From: Candidatus Edwardsbacteria bacterium
GTDB lineage: Bacteria; Edwardsbacteria; AC1; EtOH8
Direction: 5' to 3'
Assembly (NCBI GenBank): GCA_031082425.1
Contig: JAVHLB010000004.1
Location: 62,001-126,000, forward strand
Length of the DNA stretch: 64,000 nucleotides
In this document: positions 1 through 8,745 of the stretch, piece after piece
Layout of the letters: the number at the start of each line of letters is the position of its first letter
Position numbering within the stretch: the stretch's first letter is position 1
Position numbers and translations under genes: made by a program
The notes under the pieces: model-generated
Database searches by the model: none
What the model was told of the DNA's origin: nothing
What the model saw: the letters and a program-made list of their open reading frames with translations, nothing else

Positions 1-2
1 TG

Positions 3-353
3 GAGCAATCTATATGCAACCTTCTGATCAACGCCGCCAACTGGGGTCCGCCGGGCTCTGGAATCACCATCGTGGCTGGCGTCAAACAGGGAAGGTTTAA
101 ACTGTCAGTAACGGATGAGGGACCTGGTATACCCGAGCGGGATCTGGACAGGGTGTTCGATAAATTTTACCGGGCTTCCAATGCCCCCACCGGCGGCACC
201 GGCCTGGGCCTTTCCATAGTCGAAGGTTTTGTGAAGGCTCACGGGGGAAAAGTAACGGTAAACAACCGGCCCGAGGGCGGGGCAGAATTCGGCATCGACC
301 TGCCTGTGGAAACCATGTTAATCGGGAAAGAAGAGGCCCAGAATGAAACCTAA
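3..353 (+). CDS. kdpD: KdpD-type sensor histidine kinase, C-terminal part
   Basis: This is the last ~116 codons of a sensor kinase; the reading frame is open to the left window edge, so the N-terminal sensor and dimerisation domains lie outside. What remains is the HATPase_c domain: an N-box (NLLINAANWGP), a G1 box (DEGPGIP), an F-box (FDKFYR) and a G2 box (GTGLGLSIVEGFVKAHGG). The F-box/G2 sequence and the directly following kdpE gene point to KdpD, which senses K+ limitation and turgor and phosphorylates KdpE to switch on the KdpFABC potassium pump. Its stop overlaps the kdpE start by 11 bases, so the pair is translationally coupled. The kdpFABC genes would be expected just upstream but cannot be seen. 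Confidence 0.85.
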   Translation, partial: EQSICNLLINAANWGPPGSGITIVAGVKQGRFKLSVTDEGPGIPERDLDRVFDKFYRASNAPTGGTGLGLSIVEGFVKAHGGKVTVNNRPEGGAEFGIDLPVETMLIGKEEAQNET

Positions 354-1023
354 GACCAAAGCCCTGATCATAGACGATGAGAAGGCTATCCGGCGGCTGA
401 TACACCTGGTGCTGGCCGAGCACGGCTATCAGGTGTTCGAGGCCGAGACAGCCGGGCAGGGACTCAGCGAGGCCGCCCAGCGCAAGCCCGATGTGGTTCT
501 CCTGGACCTTGGCCTGCCTGACATGGACGGGCAGGATGCCCTGAAAAGGCTGAGGGAATGGAGCAATGTCCCGGTATTGATCCTTTCGGTGCGCAGCGGT
601 GCCGAGGAAAAGGTCAAAGCCCTCAACCAGGGAGCCGACGACTATATCACCAAACCGTTCGACGTGCCGGAACTGATGGCCAGGCTTAATGCCATCCAAC
701 GCCGGGCGGCGGACACCACCGTCGATCCGGTCTTTGCCGCCGGGCCGCTGATGATTGATTTCAAAAACCGGGTGGTTCAGGTGAATCACAAGGAAGTCAG
801 CCTAAGCTCCACCGAGTACGCCCTGCTGCGAATACTGGCCCAGCACCTGGGAAAGGTCATAACCCACAAACAGTTGCTGCGGGAAGTATGGGGAACCGCG
901 GCCGAGGACCGTTCTCAATATTTAAGGGTATATATGACACATTTAAGAAAGAAGATAGAAGGTCCGGCCGGGAAAAGGATGATCAAGACGGAAGTGGGCA
1001 TCGGCTACCGGCTATCTGTTTAA
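343..1023 (+). CDS. kdpE: KdpE, OmpR-family response regulator of potassium transport
   Basis: A 226-residue two-domain regulator. The receiver domain (about 1-120) has the acidic pocket DD at 11-12, the phospho-acceptor D55 in VVLLDLGLPD and the conserved K104 in YITKPF. The C-terminal half (about 128-226) is an OmpR/PhoB winged-helix domain ending GYRLSV. It starts inside the end of the kdpD-like kinase gene. It is expected to be phosphorylated by KdpD and to activate the kdpFABC operon, which is not in the window. Length and domain order are normal for the family. The KdpE assignment rests on the KdpD-like partner and overall similarity; a different OmpR-type regulator is the alternative. 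Confidence 0.88.
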   Translation: MKPKTKALIIDDEKAIRRLIHLVLAEHGYQVFEAETAGQGLSEAAQRKPDVVLLDLGLPDMDGQDALKRLREWSNVPVLILSVRSGAEEKVKALNQGADDYITKPFDVPELMARLNAIQRRAADTTVDPVFAAGPLMIDFKNRVVQVNHKEVSLSSTEYALLRILAQHLGKVITHKQLLREVWGTAAEDRSQYLRVYMTHLRKKIEGPAGKRMIKTEVGIGYRLSV

Positions 1024-1052
1024 TCTTCCGAATATAGATATAACTAAAACAG

Positions 1053-1076
1053 CCCCACCTCCGTTGAGAGATGGGG
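1053..1076. repeat. imperfect hairpin downstream of kdpE
   Basis: The arms 1053-1061 (CCCCACCTC) and 1068-1076 (GAGATGGGG) pair with one C-A mismatch around a 6-base loop. No T-run follows, so it is not a clear intrinsic terminator. The rest of 1024-1215 shows no gene. Confidence 0.4.
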
Positions 1077-1215
1077 TGGTGCGCTTGGGCGTAGGGCAAA
1101 ATCATTTTTCCGCTAATTGAATAATAGTCCGTTGCCGAAGGTCTGGGATGTAGATATAGCCCTTGTATTCTCAGACAGCGATTCGGTCTTTGTCCACTAC
1201 CCTAGCCAGTGATAC

Positions 1216-1246
1216 AAAAGAGGCAACCCATTGGGTTGCCTCTTTT
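1216..1246. terminator. bidirectional intrinsic terminator between kdpE and the GGDEF gene
   Basis: A perfect 15-base inverted repeat (AAAAGAGGCAACCCA at 1216-1230, its complement at 1232-1246) gives an A-run on one side and a T-run on the other. It sits between convergent genes and can end transcription from both. Confidence 0.85.
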
Positions 1247-1257
1247 GGCTTGGTCGA

Positions 1258-2772
1258 TCAATCCTTATAGACGCAAACCCGGTTCCTGCCGTATCTTTTG
1301 GCCTTATAGAGGGCCACATCGGCCGATTTTAACAGCCCGTCCACTGTTGCTTCCTTGGATGCCGTAGCGGATATGCCTATCGATACCGTGAAGAAGACGG
1401 CATCGCCCCCGGGGAGGGTGACCGATGTCTCGGAAAGTTTTTCCCTGATACGCTCGGCTATAGTTTGGGCCTGGATTTTGTTGGTTTCGGGAAGAACTAT
1501 GGCAAACTCCTCCCCGCCCATGCGGGCAAAAATGTCTATGTTGCGGATCATGCCCAGGCAGGTCTTGCAGAGCGCCTTAAGCACCTGGTCTCCGATATCA
1601 TGCCCGTGCGTGTCGTTGACCTTTTTGAATTTGTCGATATCCAGCATCAGAAAAGCCATCGGTCTGCTGGATCGCTTGCCTCGCGACAGCTCCCGCCCGG
1701 CCAGTTCGAAGAAATGGCGTCGGTTGCTGATGCCGGTCAAATGGTCGGTCTGGGCCTGCCGTTCAAGCTCCTTGGATTTTTCCACCAGTTGATCCTTTAT
1801 TTTCAATAGCCGGCCGGCCAGCAGTGCAATGCCGATCAGCAGTCCGAAGATCAGGACCAGGCCGGCGATCTGATAGAGGCATTGCTCCCTCCATTGCTCG
1901 AGGTCCTCCTTGACGGCCGAAGATACTACCACTATATAGGGAAAATCCCCTACCTTATAAAAGGCGCTAATCCTTTCCTGTCCGTCCCAGGGAGACACAG
2001 TTATGGACTGCAGCATTTTTATACTTTTGGATAAAAAAACCTCCAAGACCGGATAGTTTGCTTTCTTTCCTTCGGCCTTGGCAATCTTAGGTATGTGCAG
2101 CAACAAGATCCCGACCGGATCGACCACGGCTATGGCCCCGGTATTTGCAAAATCAGCGTCCCCAAAAAGACCGGCCATCTGTTTTGCGTAAAGGCCGGCA
2201 TAGATGACCCCGAACAGGCCATTTCGCCCCTCCATCCGGATGGCGCGGGAATAGGCGAACCATATGTCCTTGGTGTTCAGTTCTTCGAACGCTCCCGAAC
2301 AGTGGATATCCTCGTCGGGATGCGATGATAGATAGGAAAAGTACTCCCTGAACGAGCGGTCGGCCCCGATGCTTTCCTTGACCGGCCCGGACCGGTCAAC
2401 CCCGCTGACAAAGACGCCCTTGGCATTCATGATACCCAGTCCGAATATCCAGGGATGGGTGTTGATCTTTTTCAACAGAACCGCATTCAGCTTGTCCGTG
2501 GCCTCTTTATTTGGGCCGTCTATAAGACGGGGCATCCTGCCGTTGACATCGTCATGGATGCCGCGCATGATGTAGTCGATCTCCCTGAGTGCACCCGATA
2601 ACCGCTGGGCGGAGATCTTGGCGATATTGGCATTCCGCTGTTTGGCGTTTTCGATCAGAGTTTGGCGGGTATGCACCAGTTGATAGACCTCCAGAAGGCC
2701 AATCATCGCCCCTGCCAGCAGGGCCAGCAACGGAAAATAGTTCTTTTTGATCTCGATCTTCACAATGATCAT
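1258..2772 (-). CDS. membrane-bound sensor diguanylate cyclase (Cache-GGDEF)
   Basis: A 504-residue protein predicted to make c-di-GMP. It has one membrane helix near residues 14-33, a periplasmic region of about 260 residues resembling a double-Cache/PDC ligand-binding domain, a second helix near 300-325, and a GGDEF domain from about 340. The active-site motif is GGEEF at 419-423. The product-inhibition I-site RxxD is present as RNID at 410-413, exactly five residues before it, so an active, feedback-controlled enzyme is expected. The start is uncertain: the ATG at 2772 lies one base after GGAG, and a GTG three codons later has better spacing to it. It is monocistronic and convergent with kdpE. 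Confidence 0.88.
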   Translation of the reverse strand: MIIVKIEIKKNYFPLLALLAGAMIGLLEVYQLVHTRQTLIENAKQRNANIAKISAQRLSGALREIDYIMRGIHDDVNGRMPRLIDGPNKEATDKLNAVLLKKINTHPWIFGLGIMNAKGVFVSGVDRSGPVKESIGADRSFREYFSYLSSHPDEDIHCSGAFEELNTKDIWFAYSRAIRMEGRNGLFGVIYAGLYAKQMAGLFGDADFANTGAIAVVDPVGILLLHIPKIAKAEGKKANYPVLEVFLSKSIKMLQSITVSPWDGQERISAFYKVGDFPYIVVVSSAVKEDLEQWREQCLYQIAGLVLIFGLLIGIALLAGRLLKIKDQLVEKSKELERQAQTDHLTGISNRRHFFELAGRELSRGKRSSRPMAFLMLDIDKFKKVNDTHGHDIGDQVLKALCKTCLGMIRNIDIFARMGGEEFAIVLPETNKIQAQTIAERIREKLSETSVTLPGGDAVFFTVSIGISATASKEATVDGLLKSADVALYKAKRYGRNRVCVYKD

Positions 2773-2944
2773 GCTCCGGTAAACAACATCGCTGATTCGA
2801 TGTTCTGAAGAAGGGTGGGGTTAATCCACTGCTGGGCCATATTTGACCTTTTCTTTGCCCTGTGCTTTTAATGCTATCACTCCATACAGCATTTGTCAAC
2901 TATAAATCCAGCATAAAGTCGCACCATTTTCTATCTTGAAAATT

Positions 2945-2978
2945 AAGCGGGCCGAAGCAAATTGCTTCGGCCCGCTTC
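2945..2978 (-). terminator. intrinsic terminator after the CxxC protein gene
   Basis: A strong 16-base inverted repeat, AAGCGGGCCGAAGCAA with its complement, lies just beyond the stop of the leftward gene at 2990 and is followed on the minus strand by a T-rich stretch (TTAATTTTC). Confidence 0.8.
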
Positions 2979-2989
2979 TACAAAACAAG

Positions 2990-3406
2990 TTATTCGCCCT
3001 CCAGGGCCCGCAGGATCTTGTCCAGCTTGATATTTATCTTATCCAGCTCCTTTTGCACCTGGTCTCCGCTGCCCTGGCCGGAATGCTCCCGGGGGGCAAA
3101 CCGGTCGGGCCTGGAAAACCGCGGGCGCTCGGGCCGGTCAAAGCGCCGGGGCGCCTCCGAGCCCTCCATTTTCCTGAAGCAGTCACGGCAGTAGATGGGC
3201 TTGCCTCCGGTGGGCTTGAAGGGGACCTCGCAGCTTGTTCCGCAGCTATCGCAGGTGGCCGGATGCATCTGTTTATCAAAGCTCCCTTTGCCGAAATCCT
3301 TCCCCCCGCGGGGGCCGAACTTTTTGGGGCCCCGGCTGGGGGGTCGGCTGGAACCCTTTTTTTCAAATTTGTTATCGCGATCGAATTTTTTCATTTTTTC
3401 TTCCAT
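2990..3406 (-). CDS. small basic protein with CxxC-x17-CxxC zinc motif
   Basis: A 138-residue, very basic and Gly/Pro/Arg-rich protein. The one recognisable unit is a zinc-ribbon-like motif near residues 51-76: CDSC, then 17 residues including EVPFKPTGGKP, then CRDC. This matches the small CxxC-x17-CxxC domain found in many uncultured bacteria, of unknown function. The flanks are low-complexity arginine/lysine/glycine sequence, suggestive of nucleic-acid contact, and the last ~25 residues look like a short amphipathic helix or coiled coil. A single-gene unit with its own terminator. The nucleic-acid role is inferred only from charge and zinc motif. Confidence 0.75.
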   Translation of the reverse strand: MEEKMKKFDRDNKFEKKGSSRPPSRGPKKFGPRGGKDFGKGSFDKQMHPATCDSCGTSCEVPFKPTGGKPIYCRDCFRKMEGSEAPRRFDRPERPRFSRPDRFAPREHSGQGSGDQVQKELDKINIKLDKILRALEGE

Positions 3407-3561
3407 TATCTATTATTTAATTAAGGTCAGGGCCATCAATACCGGCCACCCCTTTGAGATAAGTATACACCGGTTGAGCCTTAATTACAAGCCTAAATGG
3501 ATAGGGTGGTTTACCGGCTTTTGCCGATCGGCACCGGGTAAGGCCCGCGGTTTTTTGACTA

Positions 3562-3590
3562 TTGACTTTTGGGGGATAATATTATAGAAT
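3562..3590 (+). promoter_or_regulatory. sigma70-type promoter for tRNA-Glu
   Basis: TTGACT at 3562-3567 and TAGAAT at 3585-3590 are separated by 17 bases, about 70 bases before the tRNA. A second TTGACT at 3555 overlaps. Confidence 0.5.
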
Positions 3591-3660
3591 ATACATCTGT
3601 TCAATTAAAATACTGGGTTTGCTTGACCATAAAAGAGGCGGGATCTCACACATAATCTGC

Positions 3661-3736
3661 GGCGCTATCGTCTAGTGGCCTAGGACGGATGGTTCTCAGC
3701 CATCAAACCGGGGTTCGATTCCCCGTAGCGCTACCA
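3661..3736 (+). tRNA. tRNA-Glu (CTC anticodon)
   Basis: A cloverleaf folds from GGCGCTA/TAGCGCT acceptor arms (one G-U pair), a D arm starting TCGTCTAGTGG, an anticodon stem GATGG/CCATC with loop TTCTCAG (anticodon CTC, reading GAG), and a T stem CGGGG/CCCCG with loop TTCGATT. Discriminator A is followed by an encoded CCA (3734-3736). The sequence TATCGTCTAGTGGCCTAGGAC is typical of bacterial tRNA-Glu. Confidence 0.95.
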
Positions 3737-3739
3737 CAT

Positions 3740-3769
3740 AAAGGGATGCCTCTTGCGGCATCCCTTTAT
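3740..3769 (+). terminator. terminator after tRNA-Glu
   Basis: The stem AAAGGGATGCC / GGCATCCCTTT with loop TCTTGC starts four bases after the tRNA CCA end and is followed by TTATTATAAAT. Confidence 0.8.
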
Positions 3770-3883
3770 TATAAATAATGATTTTACCGCCTATTTACAT
3801 TTACAATTTTCCCCCTTATAATGATAAGGCAAGTGTTTGCTGGATTGGTATCCATCAATAATAGATATATTTTAACCATAAAT

Positions 3884-3888
3884 AAGGA
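3884..3888 (+). promoter_or_regulatory. ribosome binding site deciding the XRE regulator start
   Basis: AAGGA lies seven bases before the ATG at 3896. It selects this start over the in-frame ATG at 3821, whose extra 25 residues look unlike any conserved helix-turn-helix N-terminus. Confidence 0.7.
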
Positions 3889-3895
3889 TGACATC

Positions 3896-4261
3896 ATGGA
3901 TACTTTCATCAGATTGTTGGGCGACCGGGTCCGCAAGCTGCGGAAAGCCCAGGGGCTCTCCCAGGAGAAACTGGGAGAGAAGGCCGGTTTTGATTACCGC
4001 TACATAGGCTTTATCGAGCAGGCCAGGGTCAACCCCACCATCAAGACCCTGGAGAAGGTGGCTAATGCCCTTAATGTATACCTTTGCGACCTCTGTCCCA
4101 GTGAGGAGGATCTCAACAAGAACAAAAAGGGCGTTCCCGCCCAGGCCACCGAGCGGGAGAAAACCCTGTCCAAGATCATGCGCCACCTGAACAAGATAGA
4201 CAACAGCAAACTGAAGAACATAGAACGCATCATCAAGATCACGGTAGAGAACGACAATTGA
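3896..4261 (+). CDS. XRE-family (Cro/CI-like) transcriptional regulator
   Basis: A 121-residue DNA-binding protein. Residues 5-65 form an HTH_3 domain: RVRKLRKAQGLSQEKLGEKA, then YRYIGFIEQ and the typical NPTIKTLEKVANALNV stretch. The C-terminal ~50 residues are charged and probably helical (dimerisation or partner contact). The start at 3896 is supported by a ribosome binding site; the longer form from 3821 is less likely. It stands alone between tRNA-Glu and a terminator, with no obvious target gene. Such single regulators may control themselves or restriction/phage functions, but nothing in the window shows this. Confidence 0.88.
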   Translation: MDTFIRLLGDRVRKLRKAQGLSQEKLGEKAGFDYRYIGFIEQARVNPTIKTLEKVANALNVYLCDLCPSEEDLNKNKKGVPAQATEREKTLSKIMRHLNKIDNSKLKNIERIIKITVENDN

Positions 4262-4279
4262 TCAGTCCGCCCCAACGGA

Positions 4280-4311
4280 AAAGACCGGCATAAAATGCCG
4301 GTCTTTTTTAT
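4280..4311. terminator. terminator between the XRE regulator and the DMT permease
   Basis: The hairpin AAAAGACCGGCAT / ATGCCGGTCTTTT is followed by a T-run on the plus strand and preceded by an A-run, so it can serve both convergent genes. Confidence 0.8.
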
Positions 4312-4335
4312 TTTGGGCCAACCTCTATGATGGTT

Positions 4336-5238
4336 TCATTCATCCGTTCTCATAACCTGCCAATTACCTTCGGCCTGGGAAATAAAAAGCCCAGCCAAAA
4401 CAACCACCATTCCTATTATCTTTTGCCAGCCGAAGCTCTCCCTGAACCATAAATAAGAAAACACCGCCGTAATAACCGGAATGATATTTGCAAAAATGTT
4501 GGTCCGGCTTAATCCCAGCTCCCGGACCGCCACGGTTATCAGCAAGAAAGCCAGGGTAGAAGCAAAAAGGGCCAGGTTAAGCAGGGTTATTATAAGGTCC
4601 CTTCCGGGAACGATGCTGATGAAATTCTTAAATCCCAAGAACATAAAGATCGGTAAAAACAAAAGCCCTCCGATGATATTCTGGTTCCTTACTATTACCA
4701 AAGGGGAATAGACCGCCGAAAGTTTCTTGAGCATTATGCCATAAAATACCGCACTTATTACAGCACAAAATAATAGCAGAATTCCCTTCAGCGAACCGGA
4801 TAAAGAGCTTTCCGGACCGCTGATCATCAGCACCACCCCGGCAAAAGATAGGATAAGACCAATTATATTGACCGCCTTGAGTTTTTCCTTAATAAAATAA
4901 AAGGCTATTACCGGCGTCACAACAGGGATGGTCGAGATTATAATGGCAGCGGTGGTGGGAGAAACCAGCCTTATCCCATAGCTCTCGCCCAGGAAATAAC
5001 AGAATGGCTCAAAAAAAGCCAGCAGCAGGAATTTTTTCAGGTCTCCGGAACGGATTTTCTGTTCCTTCTTAAAGACCCATATGAAAATCCCCAAGAATAC
5101 AGCCGCCAGCACCACTCGGATGAATACCGTCGTTATCGGCTGATAATACTGGTAGGTTTGCTTCATCCAAATGAACGAGAACCCCCAGAAAAATGACGGA
5201 ATTACCGCACAGGAGTATATCAGTAGTTTATTCTTCAA
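4336..5238 (-). CDS. EamA/DMT-superfamily permease
   Basis: A 300-residue integral membrane protein with about ten hydrophobic helices in two related halves, the layout of the drug/metabolite transporter (EamA) family. The first helix contains FFWGFSFIWMKQ, and a proline-rich SPTTAAIIISTIPVVTPV segment ends the first repeat, both family hallmarks. Substrate cannot be predicted: members export amino acids, nucleotide sugars or other metabolites. It starts two bases after the stop of the pyrophosphatase gene and is therefore co-transcribed with it; I see no metabolic reason for the pairing. Confidence 0.88.
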   Translation of the reverse strand: MKNKLLIYSCAVIPSFFWGFSFIWMKQTYQYYQPITTVFIRVVLAAVFLGIFIWVFKKEQKIRSGDLKKFLLLAFFEPFCYFLGESYGIRLVSPTTAAIIISTIPVVTPVIAFYFIKEKLKAVNIIGLILSFAGVVLMISGPESSLSGSLKGILLLFCAVISAVFYGIMLKKLSAVYSPLVIVRNQNIIGGLLFLPIFMFLGFKNFISIVPGRDLIITLLNLALFASTLAFLLITVAVRELGLSRTNIFANIIPVITAVFSYLWFRESFGWQKIIGMVVVLAGLFISQAEGNWQVMRTDE

Positions 5239-5240
5239 TG

Positions 5241-5744
5241 CTATTGGTGCTTCTGGCCGAAAAAGCGATCTTTGGCTTCCTTGATCACCATAACCGCTGC
5301 AGCTTTGTCCTGCCAGCCTTCAATCCGGACGCTCTTTCCCTCCAAATCCTTGTAGATGGAGAAGAAATGGTTTATTTCTTTTAGCAGGTGCGGCGGCACA
5401 TCATTTAGCGAATTACAGTGGTTCCACAAAGGATCGGTGGTAGGAACACAGAGGATCTTCTCATCCTGCCCTTTTTCATCAAACATGACAAAGACCCCGA
5501 TGGGCTTGGCCTCAATGACGCATCCTGGGAAGGTCGGTTCCCAGACCAACACCAGGACATCCAGGGGATCGCCGTCCAATGCTAGGGTATTGGGAATGAA
5601 GCCATAATCGCTGGGATAATGCACTGAGGAGAATAGCATGCGGTCGAATTTTATAGCACCGCTTTCCTTATCATATTCATACTTATTGCGGCATCCCTTT
5701 GGAATCTCTATGGTAACTGTGATGACGCTGTTTTGGATGTTCAT
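5241..5744 (-). CDS. ppa: inorganic pyrophosphatase, family I
   Basis: A 167-residue soluble enzyme that hydrolyses pyrophosphate to two phosphates and so pulls biosynthetic reactions forward. The family I signature DGDPLDVLV is at 57-65, with metal-binding D57 and D62; YPSDYGFIPNT at about 43-53 and KEINHFFSIYKDLE near 120-135 are also typical. Length matches bacterial family I enzymes. It is the first gene of a two-gene unit with the EamA permease. Confidence 0.95.
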   Translation of the reverse strand: MNIQNSVITVTIEIPKGCRNKYEYDKESGAIKFDRMLFSSVHYPSDYGFIPNTLALDGDPLDVLVLVWEPTFPGCVIEAKPIGVFVMFDEKGQDEKILCVPTTDPLWNHCNSLNDVPPHLLKEINHFFSIYKDLEGKSVRIEGWQDKAAAVMVIKEAKDRFFGQKHQ

Positions 5745-5769
5745 ATTTCCTCCACTGTGTTTTTAGTAT

Positions 5770-8703
5770 TCACCCGCATATGATCTGGTATTGGCATTGT
5801 CCGCAGCTGCGCTCGTTTTTGACCGGTTTGAAATTGCCCGCCCGGATGTCCTCCACCGTTCGGTTGACTGCCGCTTTTATCTCTTCCATCTGTTTTTCGC
5901 TCCTTGCCGTGCTTATTTTCTCCCCCTGTTTAACAAAGTAAAGCGAATATATTTTCGGTTTAAGTCCCAAAGCCTGGTGACAGGCCAGGGCATACACCGT
6001 AAGCTGCTCGTCCTTGTCCACCTCTTTCTGGGGTCGGCTTTTTCCGGTCTTGTAGTCTATGACCTCGTAATCACCATCAGGCAATCGGTCTATCCTGTCT
6101 ATCCGCCCCACCAGCTGGCAGCTTGCCAGCCTTACGGAGAATTCCTTCTCCAGCATTTCCGGGACGGATTCCCGGCGGGCATCCATCTGGCAGTACTTCT
6201 CCAATAATTCCAGGCCTTCCTGATACATCGCCTGCTCATGTTCCTGGCTTTTGTATCCCACCGGCACCCAGCGTTTACGGTATATCTCCTTAAGCTGTTC
6301 TCCGTTGATGCTTTTGCCGGCGGCTAGATTTTGATGATATTCATTCAAGGCATCGTGGATGCTTTTTCCGAAGCTGGCATTGTGGGCCGGGGTCTCCGGG
6401 ATCTTGAGGATATATTTCAACTTGTAGAATCTGGGGCATTTTTCATAATCCTTGAACTGGCTGTAGGAAAAACGCGTTACCTCCGCTGGCGACGGGGGGG
6501 GACTCTGCTCCCAGACCAAGGCTTTGGTCTGGGCCGCCGCTGGCAGCAGCCCCACCCCGGCCGGGATCATTTGGGGCGGAGTTTCCCCCAAAGCCTCGGC
6601 AATGAAGCCAGACGGCTTGAACAGCTTTTTGGCGGTATACATTTCAGCCGCGGTCAGATACAGCTGCTCCCTGGCCCTGGTCAGGCCCACATAGAAAAGC
6701 CGCCTCTCCTCCTGAATATGAAAATCTCCGGCCGGCTTATCCTCGGGGACCAATTCATCGGGCAGTTCTATCTGGTCGCTCAGGTTCCTGCCCGGGAAAC
6801 GCAGGTGCGCCAGCTGCACCATGAACACCATCGGATATTCCAGGCCCTTGGCCGAATGGACCGTGGAAAGTGTCACCACGTCAACATCCTCGATCACCGC
6901 CTGGGCCGGATCGTCCCCGGCCTCGTCCATCAGCTTTAGCCACTCGGCAAACGCCTTTACCGTCCGGTCTCCACTCAATGATTCGAACTGATTGAGCTTG
7001 GCCAGGAACAAACCGATGTTCTTGATCCTGAGCTCCTCCTCCGGGGTCTCGGGGAAGCCGCCGATGCGGGCATAATTGGTCTGCCGGATGAAATCCAGCA
7101 GGACCAGGGAGGCCGGCTGTCTCCGGGACAGCTCCAGGTGGGTCTCTATCAGATCCTTTATTTTCTTGATCTTTTCGATGCTTTCCGGGGTGATGGCATT
7201 CAGAGCCGAAAATCCTTTTTTCTCGGTGTGGTGGTCATCGGATCCAGCTGCCTCAGCTTTTGCCTTTTCGCTGGGATTGGCCGCTGCATCCATGGTTTCA
7301 TACAAAGGCTGATTGATCAGCCGGGAATGGGCCAACAGCCGGGTGATATCCTCCATCGGCAGTTCAAAGCATTCCAGGGTCAACAACCTGAACAGGGCGG
7401 CGTTATCGTAAAAATTGTGCAGCACCTGAATGTAGGCTATCAGGTTCTTCACTTCCTCCAGGTCATAAAGTCCGCGGTTGCCCACCAATTGGTAGGGGAT
7501 GCCCCGCTGTTTCAAGGCGGTTACGAACGGCAGCAGATGATCGTTGTTCCGCGACAGAATGGCGAAATCCGACGGTCTCCGCCCTCCGCCCTGCAGATGC
7601 CGCCAGATCTCTTCGGACACCCAGGAAGCCTCATCCTCGGCTGATTTAAAGGATAGGTACCGGATGTCGTTATCCGCCTTTCCGGCCAGGGACTGGAGCT
7701 TCTTATCCACCCTCTCCGATGCCTCCAGCCGGTCGGGGTTGTTGAACTGTATCAAACGATAGGCGGCATCCAATATCCTCTGACCCGAGCGATAGTTGTC
7801 GGTGAGCACCACGGTTCTAGCTTCCGGAAAATCCCTTCGGAATTGCAGGATATTGCTGATGGATGCCCCCCGGAACTTGTAAATGGACTGGTCGTCATCC
7901 CCGCAGACGGTTATATTTTTCTCCTGTCCCACCAGCAGTTTCAGCATCTGGTTCTGGCTGTAATTGGTGTCCTGATACTCGTCCACCAGAAGGTATCTGA
8001 ACCGTTTCTGATATTTCATGCCAAGGCCGGGCTTTTCTCTGAGGGCCTTCAGGCAGTAGGTCTGTAGGTCGGCAAAATCCATGAAACCATGATCCAGCAT
8101 CAGTTTTTGGTAGCCAAGATAAGCCCGGGCCACTTCCAGCTGTTTCGCAGCATCCTCCAGGGTGGCCTTATCATCGCTTTTAAGATCCGCCGCTTTTTTA
8201 TCGTTGTCCTCCGCCCATTGTAAATATCTCCCGGCTGAAATATCCTCGTCCTTGGCTCTGGAGATGACCCTCAGCAGGGCATGAATGAACTGGGCCGGAT
8301 TTGACAGCGGCCGGTAATAATCCAGCTGAAATTTGAATAGATTCTGCCGGACGAACAGCCAGACCTCGGGCTCGGTCAATATCCGGTAACTGGTATCCAA
8401 TCCTATCTCCAGGCCGTCCTGGCGCAGCAGCCTCTCGCAGAACGAATGGAAGGTTGATATCCAGATCTCCTCGTGCCCGATGGGCAGTCCGGCGTCCACC
8501 CGGTCGGACATCTCCCGGGAGGCCTTCTCGGTAAAGGTCAGAGCCAGTATCTCCGAGGGCTTGGCCTTCTTTGATTCTATCAGATATCTTATCCGCTCGG
8601 TGATCACCCTGGTCTTGCCGGTGCCGGCCCCGGCAATTATCAGCAGCGGCCCATTCCCATGCGTGACGGCGCTTTCCTGTGATCTGTTTAATCCCCTGGC
8701 CAT
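5770..8703 (-). CDS. UvrD/PcrA-like helicase fused to a Cas4/AddB-type Fe-S nuclease
   Basis: A 977-residue SF1A helicase-nuclease. Walker A GAGTGKT is at 25-31, motif Ia LTFTEKAS near 55-62, the motif II/Walker B DEYQDT at 241-246, and VFMVQLAHLRFPGR plus LFYVGLTRAREQLYL form the late helicase motifs. From about 745 a PD-(D/E)XK domain follows: C756 (EKCPRFY), GRID with D869, the catalytic pair D883 and K885 in VIDYKTGK, and C967/C970/C976 (CxxC-x5-C). These four cysteines match the Fe-S cluster ligands of AddB and Cas4. A role in double-strand break end processing or recombination is inferred. AddA-like proteins are usually longer (about 1200 residues); this resembles compact stand-alone UvrD-nuclease fusions. 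It is tightly followed by ppa. Confidence 0.9.
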   Translation of the reverse strand: MARGLNRSQESAVTHGNGPLLIIAGAGTGKTRVITERIRYLIESKKAKPSEILALTFTEKASREMSDRVDAGLPIGHEEIWISTFHSFCERLLRQDGLEIGLDTSYRILTEPEVWLFVRQNLFKFQLDYYRPLSNPAQFIHALLRVISRAKDEDISAGRYLQWAEDNDKKAADLKSDDKATLEDAAKQLEVARAYLGYQKLMLDHGFMDFADLQTYCLKALREKPGLGMKYQKRFRYLLVDEYQDTNYSQNQMLKLLVGQEKNITVCGDDDQSIYKFRGASISNILQFRRDFPEARTVVLTDNYRSGQRILDAAYRLIQFNNPDRLEASERVDKKLQSLAGKADNDIRYLSFKSAEDEASWVSEEIWRHLQGGGRRPSDFAILSRNNDHLLPFVTALKQRGIPYQLVGNRGLYDLEEVKNLIAYIQVLHNFYDNAALFRLLTLECFELPMEDITRLLAHSRLINQPLYETMDAAANPSEKAKAEAAGSDDHHTEKKGFSALNAITPESIEKIKKIKDLIETHLELSRRQPASLVLLDFIRQTNYARIGGFPETPEEELRIKNIGLFLAKLNQFESLSGDRTVKAFAEWLKLMDEAGDDPAQAVIEDVDVVTLSTVHSAKGLEYPMVFMVQLAHLRFPGRNLSDQIELPDELVPEDKPAGDFHIQEERRLFYVGLTRAREQLYLTAAEMYTAKKLFKPSGFIAEALGETPPQMIPAGVGLLPAAAQTKALVWEQSPPPSPAEVTRFSYSQFKDYEKCPRFYKLKYILKIPETPAHNASFGKSIHDALNEYHQNLAAGKSINGEQLKEIYRKRWVPVGYKSQEHEQAMYQEGLELLEKYCQMDARRESVPEMLEKEFSVRLASCQLVGRIDRIDRLPDGDYEVIDYKTGKSRPQKEVDKDEQLTVYALACHQALGLKPKIYSLYFVKQGEKISTARSEKQMEEIKAAVNRTVEDIRAGNFKPVKNERSCGQCQYQIICG

Positions 8704-8745
8704 ATCAGCTCATTCCCCTTGGCATTCAAAGATATTTTTCCCGGC

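Noticed and set aside
1024..1215. A riboswitch downstream of kdpE
   Set aside because: The gap lies between convergent gene ends, so no leader could act there. The hairpin at 1053-1076 lacks recognisable riboswitch core sequences.
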